A stretch of 8,420 nt of DNA, taken from positions 1 to 8,420 of the forward strand of contig CAMJWQ010000141.1 of assembly GCA_946409475.1 (NCBI GenBank), in the 5' to 3' direction. A program made the position numbers and the translations under genes. Under the pieces are notes generated by a model, which was not told the DNA's origin, made no database searches, and worked only from the letters and a program-made list of their open reading frames with translations. Positions 1 through 6,205 of this stretch are shown one piece after another. Source of the DNA: an uncultured Lachnospiraceae bacterium. Lineage in GTDB: Bacteria > Bacillota > Clostridia > Lachnospirales > Lachnospiraceae. Within the stretch, counting starts at the first letter, position 1. Every line of letters starts with the position of its first letter.

Positions 1-95
1 CTTTCATCTTTTTATGAATTTTTAATAATATTCATAGTTTCTTCAATTTTGTTTCATATTCTTATCACATTTTTACTATACTCTAAATATATAAG
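1..95. other. AT-rich non-coding DNA at the left edge
   Basis: No ORF of useful size on either strand. TATACT (77-82) with TTCATA (53-58) upstream at an 18-base spacing is a weak promoter candidate reading toward the leader ORF and hairpin. Nothing else is apparent. The end of any gene to the left lies outside the window. Confidence 0.4.
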
Positions 96-179
96 ATGCA
101 TCTGGGCACAGTACTTTTTATTATTTCTTTAAGAAATACTTCCATGGTATTGTGTTCGTATCAGAAATGGAGCCAGTAA
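96..179 (+). CDS. Possible leader peptide ORF upstream of the ABC-F gene
   Basis: This is a 27-codon open frame, ATG to TAA, that would encode a short peptide ending in SYQKWSQ. An internal ATG at 144-146 gives an alternative 11-residue peptide starting MVLCS. The stop codon lies directly after GGAGCCAG (169-176), the first segment of a possible chain of competing RNA stems that ends in the strong hairpin at 227-264. That position would suit a leader peptide whose translation controls attenuation. Against it, neither start has a convincing Shine-Dalgarno sequence (only A-rich DNA and AAGAAA lie upstream), and an open frame this short can arise by chance. I do not recognise the peptide. It is a candidate, not an established gene. 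Confidence 0.25.
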   Translation: MHLGTVLFIISLRNTSMVLCSYQKWSQ

Positions 180-226
180 TGCGCAGCTGGCTTCGACTAA
201 AAATAATAAGCCTTCTTTACATAAAG

Positions 227-274
227 TAAGCCAATAAGATTTTACCTGAAATCTTATTGGCTTATATATTTTAT
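227..274 (+). terminator. Strong intrinsic terminator or attenuator hairpin
   Basis: A perfect 16-bp inverted repeat (227-242 with 249-264) encloses the 6-base loop TACCTG and is followed on the + strand by a U-rich tail (TATATATTTTATTT). The reverse direction lacks a comparable tail, so it should work on + strand transcripts. It may terminate an operon to the left of the window, or act as the terminator of an attenuator in the leader of the ABC-F gene at 375. The segment TAAGCC occurs at 207-212 and again in the left arm (227-232), so the upstream copy could pair with GGCTTA of the right arm. The hairpin is certain; its role is inferred. Confidence 0.8.
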
Positions 275-303
275 TTGCAAAACAGCTGATATTTCGTTAG
301 AAT
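275..303 (+). promoter_or_regulatory. Putative sigma-A promoter of the ABC-F gene
   Basis: TTGCAA (275-280), a 17-base spacer and TAGAAT (298-303) fit a housekeeping promoter, with 4/6 and 5/6 matches to consensus. The predicted start near 310 leaves an untranslated leader of about 65 bases before the ATG at 375. If active, it lies downstream of the hairpin at 227-264 and would let the gene be expressed independently of that hairpin. A second weaker candidate -10, TATACT (77-82), lies upstream and would produce a long leader containing the hairpin. Confidence 0.45.
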
Positions 304-374
304 AGAAGTTGATGTGTACTCTAATAGTCCATAGGAATTAAAAACAAACGCGTATAAACAGAAAGGTTGAATCT

Positions 375-2012
375 ATGATTAGTGCAAATAATGTGACATT
401 ACGAATCGGTAAAAAAGCTTTATTCGAGGACGTAAATATAAAATTTACGGAAGGGAACTGTTATGGCCTGATTGGAGCCAACGGTGCCGGTAAATCTACC
501 TTTTTAAAAATTTTATCGGAACAGCTGGAACCGACTAACGGAGATATCGTCATCACATCGGGACAGCGGTTATCTTTCTTACAGCAGGACCATTTTAAAT
601 ATGATGCCTATGGTGTCTTAGACACGGTTATCATGGGAAATAGCCGATTATACGAAATTATGAAGGAAAAAGATGCCATTTATGCAAAAGAAGATTTTTC
701 AGATGAGGATGGAATTCGGGCAAGTGAGCTGGAGGCTGAATTTGCAGACATGAACGGATGGGATGCGGAAACGGATGCCGCCGTTTTATTAAACGGGCTG
801 GGAATCGAAACAGGGCTTCATTTTGCTTCCATGAGGGATTTAAGCGGTCCGCAAAAGGTCAAGGTCTTACTGGCACAGGCTTTGTTCGGCAATCCGGATA
901 TCCTGTTATTGGATGAGCCTACCAACCATCTGGACTTAGATGCCATAGCATGGCTGGAGGAATTTTTAATCAATTTTGAAAATACGGTAATTGTTGTTTC
1001 TCACGACCGTTATTTCTTAAATAAGGTATGTACCCATATAGCGGATATCGATTATGCGAAAATACAATTATATGCGGGAAATTATGATTTTTGGTATGAA
1101 TCCACTCAATTATTAGTCAAACAGATGAAGGAAGCCAACAAGAAAAAGGAAGAAAAAATCAAGGAACTGCAGGATTTTATATCAAGATTCAGTGCCAATG
1201 CCTCCAAATCAAAGCAGGCTACCTCCAGAAAAAAAGCTTTGGAAAAAATCCAATTGGATGATATCAAGCCCTCCAGCAGAAAATATCCCTATATTGCCTT
1301 TAAGCCGGAACGGGAAATCGGCAATGATGTTCTAAGTGTCGAAAATTTATCGAAAACCATTGACGGTGTTAAAATATTGGATAACATATCCTTTATAGCC
1401 GGCAGGGAAGATAAGATTGCTTTCGTCGGTGGTAATGAACTGGCAAAAACGGCACTTTTTAAAATATTAATGGGGGAAATGGAGCCTGACTCCGGCAGCT
1501 TTAAATGGGGAGTCACAACTTCCCAGGCATATTTTCCAAAGGACAGTGCCAGGGAATTTGATACGGAGGATACTATTGTGGATTGGCTGACACAATATTC
1601 TCCTGTGAAGGATGTTACCTATGTAAGAGGATTTCTGGGAAGAATGCTATTTGGCGGTGATGACGGCGTTAAAAAGGTAAAGGTATTATCCGGCGGAGAA
1701 AAAGTAAGATGCTTATTATCCAAGATGATGATATCCGAATCAAATGTATTGCTTATGGATGAGCCTACCAATCACCTGGATATGGAGTCCATTACCGCTT
1801 TGAATAACGGATTGATTCGATTTTCAGGCGTGGTTCTGTTTACCTCTCATGATCATCAATTTGTCCAGACCATAGCCAACCGCATTATGGAAATTATACC
1901 GGGCGGTACCTTAATTGACAAAATCACTACTTATGATGAGTATCTGGAAAGTGATGAAACGGCAAGGAAACGTCAGATTTATACGATAGATAACCAGGAC
2001 TCGGATAATTAA
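375..2012 (+). CDS. ykpA: ABC-F family ATPase, YkpA/YbiT type
   Basis: A soluble, ribosome-associated ABC-F protein with two ATPase domains and no membrane domain. ABC-F proteins bind the ribosomal E site and relieve stalled translation or protect from antibiotics; YbiT/YkpA members are mostly housekeeping. Domain 1 has Walker A GANGAGKST (residues 34-42), signature LSGPQ (156-160), Walker B ILLLDEPTNHLD (176-187) and switch H210. The inter-domain linker (about 240-310) holds the lysine-rich stretch SANASKSKQATSR typical of YbiT/YkpA. Domain 2 has a degenerate Walker A GGNELAKT (352-359), canonical LSGGE (438-442), Walker B with E463, and switch H492. The 545-residue length is close to the usual size. 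The start is supported by AAAGG at 362-366, 8 bases upstream. It is the only + strand gene before 6784 and converges on the chrA pair. The YkpA assignment rests on remembered family motifs; a specific resistance role is not shown. Confidence 0.9.
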   Translation: MISANNVTLRIGKKALFEDVNIKFTEGNCYGLIGANGAGKSTFLKILSEQLEPTNGDIVITSGQRLSFLQQDHFKYDAYGVLDTVIMGNSRLYEIMKEKDAIYAKEDFSDEDGIRASELEAEFADMNGWDAETDAAVLLNGLGIETGLHFASMRDLSGPQKVKVLLAQALFGNPDILLLDEPTNHLDLDAIAWLEEFLINFENTVIVVSHDRYFLNKVCTHIADIDYAKIQLYAGNYDFWYESTQLLVKQMKEANKKKEEKIKELQDFISRFSANASKSKQATSRKKALEKIQLDDIKPSSRKYPYIAFKPEREIGNDVLSVENLSKTIDGVKILDNISFIAGREDKIAFVGGNELAKTALFKILMGEMEPDSGSFKWGVTTSQAYFPKDSAREFDTEDTIVDWLTQYSPVKDVTYVRGFLGRMLFGGDDGVKKVKVLSGGEKVRCLLSKMMISESNVLLMDEPTNHLDMESITALNNGLIRFSGVVLFTSHDHQFVQTIANRIMEIIPGGTLIDKITTYDEYLESDETARKRQIYTIDNQDSDN

Positions 2013-2083
2013 TACTAATTATAATGCCGGATCTATTAGTAAGAGGCATAAGACACCGTTTCTATTCCTGTCTGATCAAATGA
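2013..2083. other. Convergent gap between ABC-F and chrA genes, no clear terminator
   Basis: The 71 bases between two converging stop codons contain no stable hairpin followed by a T run. The only symmetry is AATTATAAT near the left end and ATTATAATT at the right end, about 57 bases apart, plus a 5-bp AGACA/TGTCT pair. Neither looks like an efficient intrinsic terminator, so transcripts from the two sides may overlap. Confidence 0.4.
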
Positions 2084-2641
2084 TTATAATTGAAAAACTA
2101 TCCCTGCCATAGCACCTGCCATAATCCAAATTACCGGATGAAGGTTTTTCATTTTTTTGCTATTCATAAGACCGAACATTATAATACCTAAAATAACAAG
2201 AGGTATGGACAAACGGGAACCCTCCGGTGTCTCCACATATAACGCAGCCTGCATTAAGCCTAATACCGCCGCAGCGATAAGTCCCGTTACAGCCGGCCTT
2301 ACACCGTAAAATACGGCTTTTACCGTTTTATTTTTTTCAAAATTATCCAGGAATTTCGCAATTAAAAAGATAATAATAACGCTGGGAAGCACCAGGGAAA
2401 GGGTACTCACAATTCCTCCCGGAAAACCGGCGGCATGAAATCCTGCATAAGTTGCCATATTAATGCCGATAGGTCCCGGGGTGCTTTCACTGATGGCAAT
2501 CATATTGGTCAGATCCTCCATGGTGAACCAGTCATACTTTTCCGTTAAGTCCATCAAAAAGGGGAGGGTTGCGGGGCCTCCGCCTATGGCAAACAATCCG
2601 ATTTGAAAAAATTCAATAAATAATTTTAATAAAATATGCAT
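2084..2641 (-). CDS. chrA: ChrA-type chromate/anion transporter, second half-subunit
   Basis: A short-chain CHR-family membrane protein of 185 residues. Two homologous half-size proteins are thought to form the functional exporter, equivalent to the two halves of long ChrA. The family motifs are AIGGGPATLPF (residues 18-28) and ESTPGPIGINMATYAG (52-67), followed by hydrophobic helices at about 72-97, 113-135, 145-161 and 168-184. I place the start at the ATG at 2641, not at the upstream GTG at 2650. GGAGG (2655-2651) lies directly against the GTG but 9 bases before the ATG, a normal spacing. With this start the gene begins one base after the stop of its partner (TAG-C-ATG), indicating tight translational coupling. 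The true substrate may be chromate, sulfate or another anion; only the family is evident. Confidence 0.88.
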   Translation of the reverse strand: MHILLKLFIEFFQIGLFAIGGGPATLPFLMDLTEKYDWFTMEDLTNMIAISESTPGPIGINMATYAGFHAAGFPGGIVSTLSLVLPSVIIIFLIAKFLDNFEKNKTVKAVFYGVRPAVTGLIAAAVLGLMQAALYVETPEGSRLSIPLVILGIIMFGLMNSKKMKNLHPVIWIMAGAMAGIVFQL

Positions 2642-2642
2642 G

Positions 2643-3179
2643 CTATTCACCCTCCAGTTTTTTTATGATAATTCCTGCGATTCCTGCGGCAACAACGAGT
2701 AAAATAGTAGGGACAGGTGTAAAAACCGCCAGTCCGAAGACGATAAAAGCAATAAAGATACATATGGCATTAATAAAGCTTTTTTTTGCCAGGGTGATGA
2801 CCGTATTTATCATCAGGGCACATACAACGGCCTTTATTCCCATTAAGGCATGCCCTATTATTTTATTATCCATGAACTGTTGTAAAAAAATTGCCAAAAT
2901 TGAGACGATGATTAAGGAAGGACTTATCATTCCCAGTGTGGAGCTGATTCCTCCTAAAATACCTTTTCTTTTATAACCTACAAATGTTGCCACATTTACG
3001 GCGATAATACCCGGCGTACATTGTCCGATTGCATAATAATCCAGGAGGTTGTCCTCTTTTACCCACTGTTTCTTTTCCACTAATTCATATTTCAGCATAG
3101 GAAGCATGGTCAATCCCCCGCCAAAGGTTAATCCTCCTATTCGAAAAAATACCATATAAAGCTCCCATAATTCTTTCAT
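2643..3179 (-). CDS. chrA: ChrA-type chromate/anion transporter, first half-subunit
   Basis: A 178-residue CHR-family integral membrane protein, the upstream partner of the half-transporter at 2641-2084. It shows the conserved N-terminal block FGGGLTMLPML (residues 19-29) and QCTPGIIAVNVATFVG (53-68), then hydrophobic helices at about 75-100, 110-130 and 135-172. The usual length of short-chain ChrA proteins is about 180-200 residues, so it is complete. AGGAG at 3189-3185 lies 5 bases before the ATG. A good promoter (3288-3259) and an imperfect palindrome (3203-3229) lie upstream, so the pair is probably one two-gene operon with its own control. ChrA homologues confer chromate efflux in several bacteria; in anaerobic Firmicutes the physiological substrate is often unknown. 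Confidence 0.88.
   Translation of the reverse strand: MKELWELYMVFFRIGGLTFGGGLTMLPMLKYELVEKKQWVKEDNLLDYYAIGQCTPGIIAVNVATFVGYKRKGILGGISSTLGMISPSLIIVSILAIFLQQFMDNKIIGHALMGIKAVVCALMINTVITLAKKSFINAICIFIAFIVFGLAVFTPVPTILLVVAAGIAGIIIKKLEGE
2651..2655 (-). promoter_or_regulatory. Ribosome binding site that fixes the second chrA start
   Basis: GGAGG on the - strand lies inside the last codons of the first chrA gene. It is 9 bases upstream of the ATG at 2641 but touches the in-frame GTG at 2650, which favours the ATG as the real start. Confidence 0.7.
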
Positions 3180-3193
3180 TTTAACTCCTTTTT

Positions 3194-3235
3194 CATAAAA
3201 ATGACGTAAAACGAATTTTGTTCTACGTCTTTATG
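3194..3235 (-). promoter_or_regulatory. Imperfect palindrome in the chrA leader, possible operator
   Basis: GACGTA (3203-3208) and TACGTC (3224-3229) flank an interrupted dyad (AAAC, GAA, TTTTGTT) centred at 3216. Only two paired positions deviate in the 27-base core. The symmetry continues outward as CATAAA (3194-3199) and TTTATG (3230-3235), with three extra bases on one side. It lies between the predicted transcription start (about 3252) and the chrA start codon, so it could be a repressor site acting as a roadblock, or an RNA hairpin in the leader. No regulator gene is adjacent. Confidence 0.4.
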
Positions 3236-3258
3236 ATTTCTGCTAGTATTTGCATATG

Positions 3259-3288
3259 ATTATATGATTATTTACTTTTCATAATCAA
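3259..3288 (-). promoter_or_regulatory. Putative sigma-A promoter of the chrA pair
   Basis: On the - strand TTGATT (3288-3283), an 18-base spacer and a perfect TATAAT (3264-3259) form a good housekeeping promoter. The predicted start near 3252 gives a leader of about 73 bases that includes the palindrome at 3203-3229. Confidence 0.55.
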
Positions 3289-3310
3289 AAATGACAGTAG
3301 TTTTCTATTA

Positions 3311-3328
3311 ATTTCTGTTATCAGAAAT
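3311..3328 (-). terminator. Small hairpin after nudC, weak terminator candidate
   Basis: ATTTCTG (3311-3317) and CAGAAAT (3322-3328) form a perfect 7-bp stem with a 4-base loop, 10 bases after the nudC stop codon in the - direction. The stem is AT-rich and the downstream sequence (TAATAGAAAAC) is not a proper U tract, so termination would be weak. Confidence 0.3.
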
Positions 3329-3338
3329 AAAAGCTCTT

Positions 3339-4181
3339 CTAACTGCGGTTATTTCTAAAATACTCTATCATTTCCTGACCAATGCTGATATTGCCCGGCA
3401 TATGGGGAATTTCGTTCCTCTTAAACCATTTTGCCTCTAAAAGCTCACTTTCCTGCAGGGTTACCGTATCCGCTCCGTCCAGTTCGGCAAAAAAGCCTGC
3501 CATCATAGAACCGGAAAACGACCATGGCTGGCTTTTATAGTAACGAAGGTTTTTTACCCTGAGGCCTACCTCTTCCCTTACTTCCCTGATTACTGTTTCT
3601 TCCAAGGTCTCTCCCACTTCCGTATAACCGGCAACCAAAGCATAGTTTTTATAAGGACCATACCGAACCTTCACCAGCAAAATACGCTCTTTATCCGTTA
3701 TGGCAACTATGACCGCAGGTGATATTCTGGGGTATTCGATTTGACTGCATTCAGGACAATAAATTTCTCTTTCCTTTTCATTCCGCTTTGTAAGGCTTCC
3801 GCAATTGCCGCAGAATTTTCTGCTGCTGTACCATCGATACAGCTGGCTTGCCGTTATTCCCGCAAATCCCATGTATTGGGGCTTCCATTCCCGGAACAGG
3901 GTTATTTTTCGCATTTCGAAATTTTCTTCTTCATACGGTATCGGTGATAAAAGCAGATAATAACCCCTTTCATCAATAGAAAATAAATATATCGCCTCCC
4001 GATAAAGCTCCTCTATCTGTTTCTTCCTTTTCCAATCCGAAAAGGAGGGAATGCGTACGCAATCTCCTTCTTTATATAATAGAACTTCTTCTTTTTCAAA
4101 ATAAAGACAATAGTCATCCGGTTTTGGTTTTTTTATGTAATATACCGGGTCAAACTTATGGGGTGCAATCTCATGTATCAT
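3339..4181 (-). CDS. nudC: NADH pyrophosphatase / NAD-cap decapping Nudix hydrolase
   Basis: A cytoplasmic Nudix enzyme of the NudC family, which hydrolyses NAD(H) to NMN(H) and AMP and, in E. coli and B. subtilis relatives, removes NAD caps from RNA 5' ends. A four-cysteine zinc ribbon (C124, C127, C142, C145) precedes the Nudix box at residues 185-207 (G185, E191, R199-E200, E203-E204, G206). The NudC-specific motif follows as SQPWSFSGS at 217-225, where most family members have SQPWPFPxS. The 280-residue length is normal for the family. The start is supported by AGGAG at 4191-4187, 5 bases upstream. The gene appears monocistronic, with 107 bases to the upstream cyuA stop in which I see no convincing promoter. 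Identity is secure. Whether the altered motif shifts substrate preference is unknown. Confidence 0.93.
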   Translation of the reverse strand: MIHEIAPHKFDPVYYIKKPKPDDYCLYFEKEEVLLYKEGDCVRIPSFSDWKRKKQIEELYREAIYLFSIDERGYYLLLSPIPYEEENFEMRKITLFREWKPQYMGFAGITASQLYRWYSSRKFCGNCGSLTKRNEKEREIYCPECSQIEYPRISPAVIVAITDKERILLVKVRYGPYKNYALVAGYTEVGETLEETVIREVREEVGLRVKNLRYYKSQPWSFSGSMMAGFFAELDGADTVTLQESELLEAKWFKRNEIPHMPGNISIGQEMIEYFRNNRS

Positions 4182-4288
4182 AATGTCTCCTGTTTGTTGA
4201 AATCTTTAATTGTTTATCATTTATTTTAATGTGCATTGCGGTCAGCGTATAAATTCCCTGGATTTGTTATACTCTTCCCTACGGATTA

Positions 4289-5560
4289 TCAGCTTATCAT
4301 GATTTTCAGTATCTCCTTATCCGTTTCAAGCATACCTATTTTACCCAACTTACCAACACTGCGGATGGTTTCCTCCACACCTTTTTTAACAATACCGTCA
4401 CCTCCCCGAAACTGCTGATTCTCTTTAAACATATAATACCCGAAGATACCTGCCTCAATAGCCGTTGAAATTTTGGCGGCACAGGAAGGCTTGGCCCCGT
4501 CACAAACGATTCCGGAGGTAATGGCTAAACTGTTAACGATAGTATGGGCAATTTCCCGGTAGGAGCCCCCAAATAAATAGGCAATTCCGGCGCCACCGGC
4601 ACATCCTGCACTAACTGCCCCGCAATAGGCAGATAATACGCCAATGCCTGTTTTGGTATGTATGGCAGTTAAATTGGAAATGACCAGAGCCCGGTATAAG
4701 GTTTCCTCACTCACCTGCAGCTCCCTTGCAAACTCGATCACAGGGACGGAAACGGTAATGCCCTGATTACCGCTGCCCGAATTAATAACGACCGGAAGCT
4801 CACAACCGCTCATTCTGGCGTCAGAACCGGCGGCAGCCTTTGCTTTTGCTCTGACTTTTACATCATCACTTCCGTAGGTATCCAAAATTACCTTGCCGAT
4901 ATTCGCTCCGTAGCTGTTTTTTAGTCCTTCCTCACAGATAGCCGTATTAAATTGAATTTGACAATCCAGAATTTCTTTTACATCTTCTATAGATACTTCA
5001 TTGGCAAAGGTAATAATATCTTCTACATTCAATAGCTTTTTATCTTCCACTATTTCTGAATGGATTTCCTCCATTTCCTTTTCAAACAATATCTTACCGT
5101 CTTTTTCCAGCAAGACAATATTCGTATGAGAGTGTGAAATTCTCACTTTGGCATAGCTCTCTTTTGAATAGACCGTAATAACCAGATCAAATAAAAAATC
5201 CGATTCCGCCAGCTTAAGATGAATACATTTTCTATTTAAGAAATCCCGTATTTCTTCCCTTTGCCTGTTTGTAACTTCACTGATTACCTCCAGTACCTTA
5301 TCGGCTTTTCCTGCCACAATGCCTGCAGCAACGGCCGCCTCTAAGCCCTTCAATCCGTCCGTATTGGGTATTACTACGCTTTTTACATTTTTAATTATAT
5401 TACCGCTGGCCTCTACTATAACATTTTGGGGCATCTCTCCTAATATTTCCGAGGCCTTTGCCGCTCCATAGGCAATGGAAACCGGCTCCGTACAACCAAA
5501 AGCCGGCACCAGTTCATATTTTAAAATTTTAAGATAAGCTTCATAAATTTCCGTCTTCAT
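4289..5560 (-). CDS. cyuA: L-cysteine desulfidase (CyuA / UPF0597 family)
   Basis: An iron-sulfur lyase of the UPF0597/serine-dehydratase-alpha-like family (E. coli CyuA, formerly YhaM; archaeal L-cysteine desulfidase). It is expected to break L-cysteine into pyruvate, ammonia and sulfide in the cytoplasm. The N-terminal PAFGCTEPVSIAYGAAKA segment (residues 19-36), GCELPVVINSGSGNQGIT (252-269) and GIVCDGAKPSCAAKIS (350-365) are family hallmarks. C23, C313 and C353 fit the three cluster cysteines of the archaeal enzyme (the 40-residue spacing of the last two is the same); C253, C320 and C360 are further conserved-looking cysteines. The 423-residue length is usual. GGGAGA (5570-5565) precedes the ATG. 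There is no cysteine transporter or CyuR-like regulator beside it. It follows the two DMT genes on the same strand after 175 bases containing an inverted-repeat element. Serine deamination is a possible alternative activity. Confidence 0.85.
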   Translation of the reverse strand: MKTEIYEAYLKILKYELVPAFGCTEPVSIAYGAAKASEILGEMPQNVIVEASGNIIKNVKSVVIPNTDGLKGLEAAVAAGIVAGKADKVLEVISEVTNRQREEIRDFLNRKCIHLKLAESDFLFDLVITVYSKESYAKVRISHSHTNIVLLEKDGKILFEKEMEEIHSEIVEDKKLLNVEDIITFANEVSIEDVKEILDCQIQFNTAICEEGLKNSYGANIGKVILDTYGSDDVKVRAKAKAAAGSDARMSGCELPVVINSGSGNQGITVSVPVIEFARELQVSEETLYRALVISNLTAIHTKTGIGVLSAYCGAVSAGCAGGAGIAYLFGGSYREIAHTIVNSLAITSGIVCDGAKPSCAAKISTAIEAGIFGYYMFKENQQFRGGDGIVKKGVEETIRSVGKLGKIGMLETDKEILKIMIS

Positions 5561-5646
5561 TTTATCTCCCGATTTGTTGTTCTATTTCAAACAGATGTAT
5601 TTATCATTTTTACCATCTTCATTTTACCAGAATACATCATAAAATG

Positions 5647-5739
5647 CTAGTACAACGAATAATAAATAGCCGGTTATTAGGCTGATTTCCGAGAGTACCT
5701 GTTCACAAACGCAGACGTGGCGGCGCTGCGCTGTACTAG
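5647..5739. repeat. 93-bp inverted-repeat-bounded element, possible dispersed repeat
   Basis: CTAGTACA (5647-5654) and TGTACTAG (5732-5739) are perfect 8-base inverted ends; the match extends to CTAGTACA-n-CG. Inside lie a GC-rich hairpin (ACGCAG 5709-5714 with CTGCGC 5726-5731, one wobble pair) and a small AGCC/GGCT stem (5668-5671 with 5680-5683). The GC-rich core stands out from the AT-rich flanks. The right end overlaps the TAG stop (5738-5736) of the DMT gene. I see no clear target-site duplication and no ORF. It could be a MITE or REP-like repeat, or a structured RNA or terminator between the DMT pair and cyuA. Confidence 0.45.
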
Positions 5740-6185
5740 TTCTTAATCTTATTATCATTTTTCCGGTCTAAATTAAGATTATAGGTGAGTCCTGCCAGGA
5801 TTAGCAATCCTCCTGTAACCTTTCCAAAAGACAGCTCCCGAAAGCGAATATAATCCAAAAGCATTCCCATAAATAATTGACTGATAAATATAAACAGGGT
5901 TAAATAAAAGGCAGGTATTTTAGGAGTAATATAATTTAGCAGGGTAACGGATACCACACCAATCACTCCGCCAAAATACATGGCAGCTTCCATAAAGCTG
6001 CCAGGCATTGTGAAAGCACCTGCTTTTTCCCCCACGATTGCCAGCACAATAACGGAAAACAGTAATCCCACCACATAATTATATAAGGTACTGTAATATA
6101 TTCCTTCTTTTTTTCCAAGAGCGGCATTTGCCGTTCTGCTTATAACAACGGTTCCTCCTGCCAGCATAGCCATTATGATATACAT
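5736..6185 (-). CDS. YdcZ-type DMT half-transporter, second of a pair
   Basis: A 149-residue membrane protein of the drug/metabolite transporter superfamily, YdcZ (DUF606) group, which are half-size, five-helix proteins often encoded as tandem pairs. Hydrophobic segments lie at about residues 2-18, 34-52, 66-86, 90-110 and 121-137, with a lysine/asparagine-rich hydrophilic tail. The GLLILAGLTYN ending of the last helix is like other members. GAGG (6197-6194) lies 8 bases before the ATG. The gene starts 20 bases after its partner, so the two are probably co-transcribed and may form a heterodimer. The stop codon lies in the inverted repeat at 5732-5739, so the C-terminus could have been altered if that element inserted there. 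The substrate is unknown. Confidence 0.82.
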   Translation of the reverse strand: MYIIMAMLAGGTVVISRTANAALGKKEGIYYSTLYNYVVGLLFSVIVLAIVGEKAGAFTMPGSFMEAAMYFGGVIGVVSVTLLNYITPKIPAFYLTLFIFISQLFMGMLLDYIRFRELSFGKVTGGLLILAGLTYNLNLDRKNDNKIKN

Positions 6186-6205
6186 AATTTTTTCCTCATC
6201 TTTCT

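Noticed and set aside
1..374. A known metabolite riboswitch in the leader
   Set aside because: I could not match the upstream sequence to any riboswitch core that I know; the alternating complementary segments fit a translation-coupled attenuator better.
1289..1516. 75-codon open frame on the - strand inside the ABC-F gene
   Set aside because: It lies wholly opposite a strongly supported coding region, has no ribosome binding site or recognisable domain, and is a shadow of that gene.
2017..2091. AATTATAAT and ATTATAATT as a terminator for the ABC-F gene
   Set aside because: The arms are about 57 bases apart, contain no G or C, and the second lies inside the converging chrA gene.
2665..2976. 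103-codon + strand open frame opposite the first chrA gene
   Set aside because: Antisense shadow of a membrane-protein gene; no family motif and no supporting start signal.
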